DNA from: an uncultured bacterium
GTDB taxonomy: Bacteria > Verrucomicrobiota > Lentisphaeria > Victivallales > UBA1829
Length of the DNA: 33,434 nt
Direction: 5' to 3'
NCBI GenBank assembly: GCA_949292215.1
Contig: CASEYW010000047.1
Span: 1-33,434 of the forward strand
The translations under genes and the position numbers were made by a program. The number at the start of each line of letters is the position of its first letter. Position 1 is the first letter of the stretch. The notes under the pieces are model-generated. The model saw only the letters and a program-made list of their open reading frames with translations, searched no databases and was not told the DNA's origin. This document shows positions 32,156 through 33,434 of the stretch, in pieces.

Positions 32156-33434
32156 TTAGGCCCTCTCTTTTAATTTCTGTTCAATAGCTTTTACGACGGT
32201 ATCTTTAAGTGAAGGAAAGTCTTTCCATTTAGACAACGTTGTTTTTGCCCAACTGTACCTGGAAACCATAGATACATGGCTGGCGCATATATTAACGGGA
32301 GGAATCTGCTCCAGCAACAAGTGAGCTTCTCCTCGCAATTCAGCACAAATATCAGCCATCATCAAAATTTTATTTACGGAATTGGCCCCCCATGCCCCTT
32401 TTTCGATTTCTCGGAGAAGATAGGTAAAAATTTGTTTTTTTTCTTCTTTGCCCAAATTATTAATCTTATCCTCAAAAGATCTATCCCACTGTGAGGCAAG
32501 ACGAATCTCTTCAAATAGCGTTTGTGCATCCGACGATAGAGGACGGTACGACACGGTGGCACCAATGGAATCCTTGCGTAAATGGAATAACGGCCTTAAA
32601 TCAACATCGCCCAGTGGAGGCTGTAGCATTACCCATTTTTCAATAAATGAGTCCTCCCAAGAAGCATCAGGTGCTTTATATGTAAAATTATTTGTTAATT
32701 CGTTTTCGATATTCTTCAAAAAAACCAATTTCCCATCATTACTATCCAACAACTCCTGTTGCATGAAATCAATAGCCTTGGGTGGTGCACACCGAAGGAG
32801 TAGTTGAAATTTCACCAGTTGAGCCCAAGGGATATTCATCCCTTGAGTATGAGCTATCGCCTGGCGGATTTTTATCTCATTTAAAAAACGTTTGATAAGT
32901 CTCGGATTACCGAGAATGTTTCTTGATGTAGCGAGAAGCGGTGCTAATTCATCTGCTATTTTAATTCCCATAGCAATTTCTGTTTGCTGGCTTCTGTTTC
33001 CCCATGCGAGTTCAAGTTCTTTCCCCGTAATTGCTGTATTCCACGATGACTTTAATTTTTTTTCAAAGAACTCCTTTACGGACTTATATTCATCATGAGT
33101 TATTATTTTTTGTGATAAGTAGTCTTGTGCAAGCAACATCATCAGATAGGCCCTAATTTCAGAGATTCCTAGGCAGGGTACTGATATTGGCACTTGAATG
33201 AGTTTATCAAAGTAATTAGTGACTAGTTCATCAGATAAGACTGAACCTTCAAAATGTGCACTAACCGCTTTCCGAATCATGTTTTCATCAGCTGCAATTA
33301 TAAATGCAGTATTTTTCATAAAAAGGAGCAACCGCATTGCTTCCAATGTTGAAATAGCCGTGTCAGGTAAGCATCGGTCCAAATCATCGACAATAACCAC
33401 AAGTTTTATTTGAAGTTCATGTAACAATGATTCA
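32156..33434 (-). CDS. qatA: QatA, KAP-family P-loop NTPase, C-terminal part (5' end outside window)
   Basis: About 425 C-terminal residues; the frame is open to the right edge, so the start and Walker A region lie outside. The first visible part is the Walker B region of a KAP-type NTPase: LVVIVDDLDRCLPDTAISTL, then EAMRLLLFMKNTAFIIAADE and the sensor/lid segments (NPRLIKRFLNEIKIRQAI, typical of KAP arginine-finger areas). KAP NTPases are often membrane-linked and common in defence systems. As QatA it is thought to be the ATPase that senses infection or drives the system. It is the first known gene of qatA-B-C-D, separated from qatB by one base. A TTG at 33427 is not a likely start because the KAP core is cut there. 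Confidence 0.93.
   Translation of the reverse strand, partial: ESLLHELQIKLVVIVDDLDRCLPDTAISTLEAMRLLLFMKNTAFIIAADENMIRKAVSAHFEGSVLSDELVTNYFDKLIQVPISVPCLGISEIRAYLMMLLAQDYLSQKIITHDEYKSVKEFFEKKLKSSWNTAITGKELELAWGNRSQQTEIAMGIKIADELAPLLATSRNILGNPRLIKRFLNEIKIRQAIAHTQGMNIPWAQLVKFQLLLRCAPPKAIDFMQQELLDSNDGKLVFLKNIENELTNNFTYKAPDASWEDSFIEKWVMLQPPLGDVDLRPLFHLRKDSIGATVSYRPLSSDAQTLFEEIRLASQWDRSFEDKINNLGKEEKKQIFTYLLREIEKGAWGANSVNKILMMADICAELRGEAHLLLEQIPPVNICASHVSMVSRYSWAKTTLSKWKDFPSLKDTVVKAIEQKLKERA

Noticed and set aside
1..33434. CRISPR arrays, insertion sequences, rRNA genes, replication origins
   Set aside because: No regularly spaced repeats, transposase motifs, rRNA-like sequence or origin-like repeat clusters were seen.

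Overview
The window looks like a chromosomal segment of a Lentisphaerota (Victivallis-like) or closely related PVC-group gut bacterium. Three features suggest this: three secreted proteins with a type IV prepilin-like N-terminus of the [17 protein letters not shown] type and a late H...DG signature, large secreted GH2-type glycosidases next to LacI/GntR-type regulators, and an FAD-dependent oxidoreductase of the kind common in that phylum. This assignment rests on protein character only; no search was run.

Layout. 1-310: the 3' end of groEL with its terminator. 467-4380: an FAD-dependent oxidoreductase (minus) diverging from an IclR-type regulator and nagA (plus), an amino-sugar or host-glycan unit. 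4389-8087 (minus): a periplasmic parvulin-type prolyl isomerase, a small lipoprotein, a YbbR/CdaR protein and the diadenylate cyclase CdaA; the last three overlap and form a c-di-AMP operon. 8351-9690 (minus): a small anchored protein and a prepilin-like protein. 9691-10149: a regulatory region with four copies of a TTAG-N6-CTAA palindrome placed around two divergent promoter candidates. 10150-11778 (plus): a polytopic membrane protein, an ExbB/TolQ/MotA-type channel and a DUF2149-like protein, with overlapping genes. 12001-13410: an MIF-like tautomerase, a CBS-pair protein and an HdeD-like membrane protein. 13502-19104 (minus): a regulator, a prepilin-like protein and a complete GH2 enzyme, apparently one autoregulated operon. 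19457-21390: two coupled membrane-anchored proteins of unknown function. 21717-21791: tRNA-Asn. 22072-26293 (plus): a second regulator / prepilin-like / GH2 series, in which the GH2 gene is cut off before its catalytic residues.

26241-28317 (minus) is a scar or remnant region: decayed reading frames, a solitary CpaF/TadA-type secretion ATPase and a small secreted protein. 28318-29294 has no convincing gene but holds two minus-strand terminators and a fragment resembling the 3' end of a tRNA. From 29295 to the right edge the sequence becomes clearly more A+T-rich and contains qatD, qatC, qatB and the 3' part of qatA in tightly overlapping order on the minus strand: the QatABCD anti-phage defence system, apparently on a horizontally acquired island.

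The most notable points are the Qat island and its possible tRNA-derived junction, the four-operator divergent control region serving a prepilin-like gene and an ExbB/DUF2149 energised membrane complex, and the twice-occurring regulator / prepilin-like / GH2 arrangement, one copy intact and one broken.
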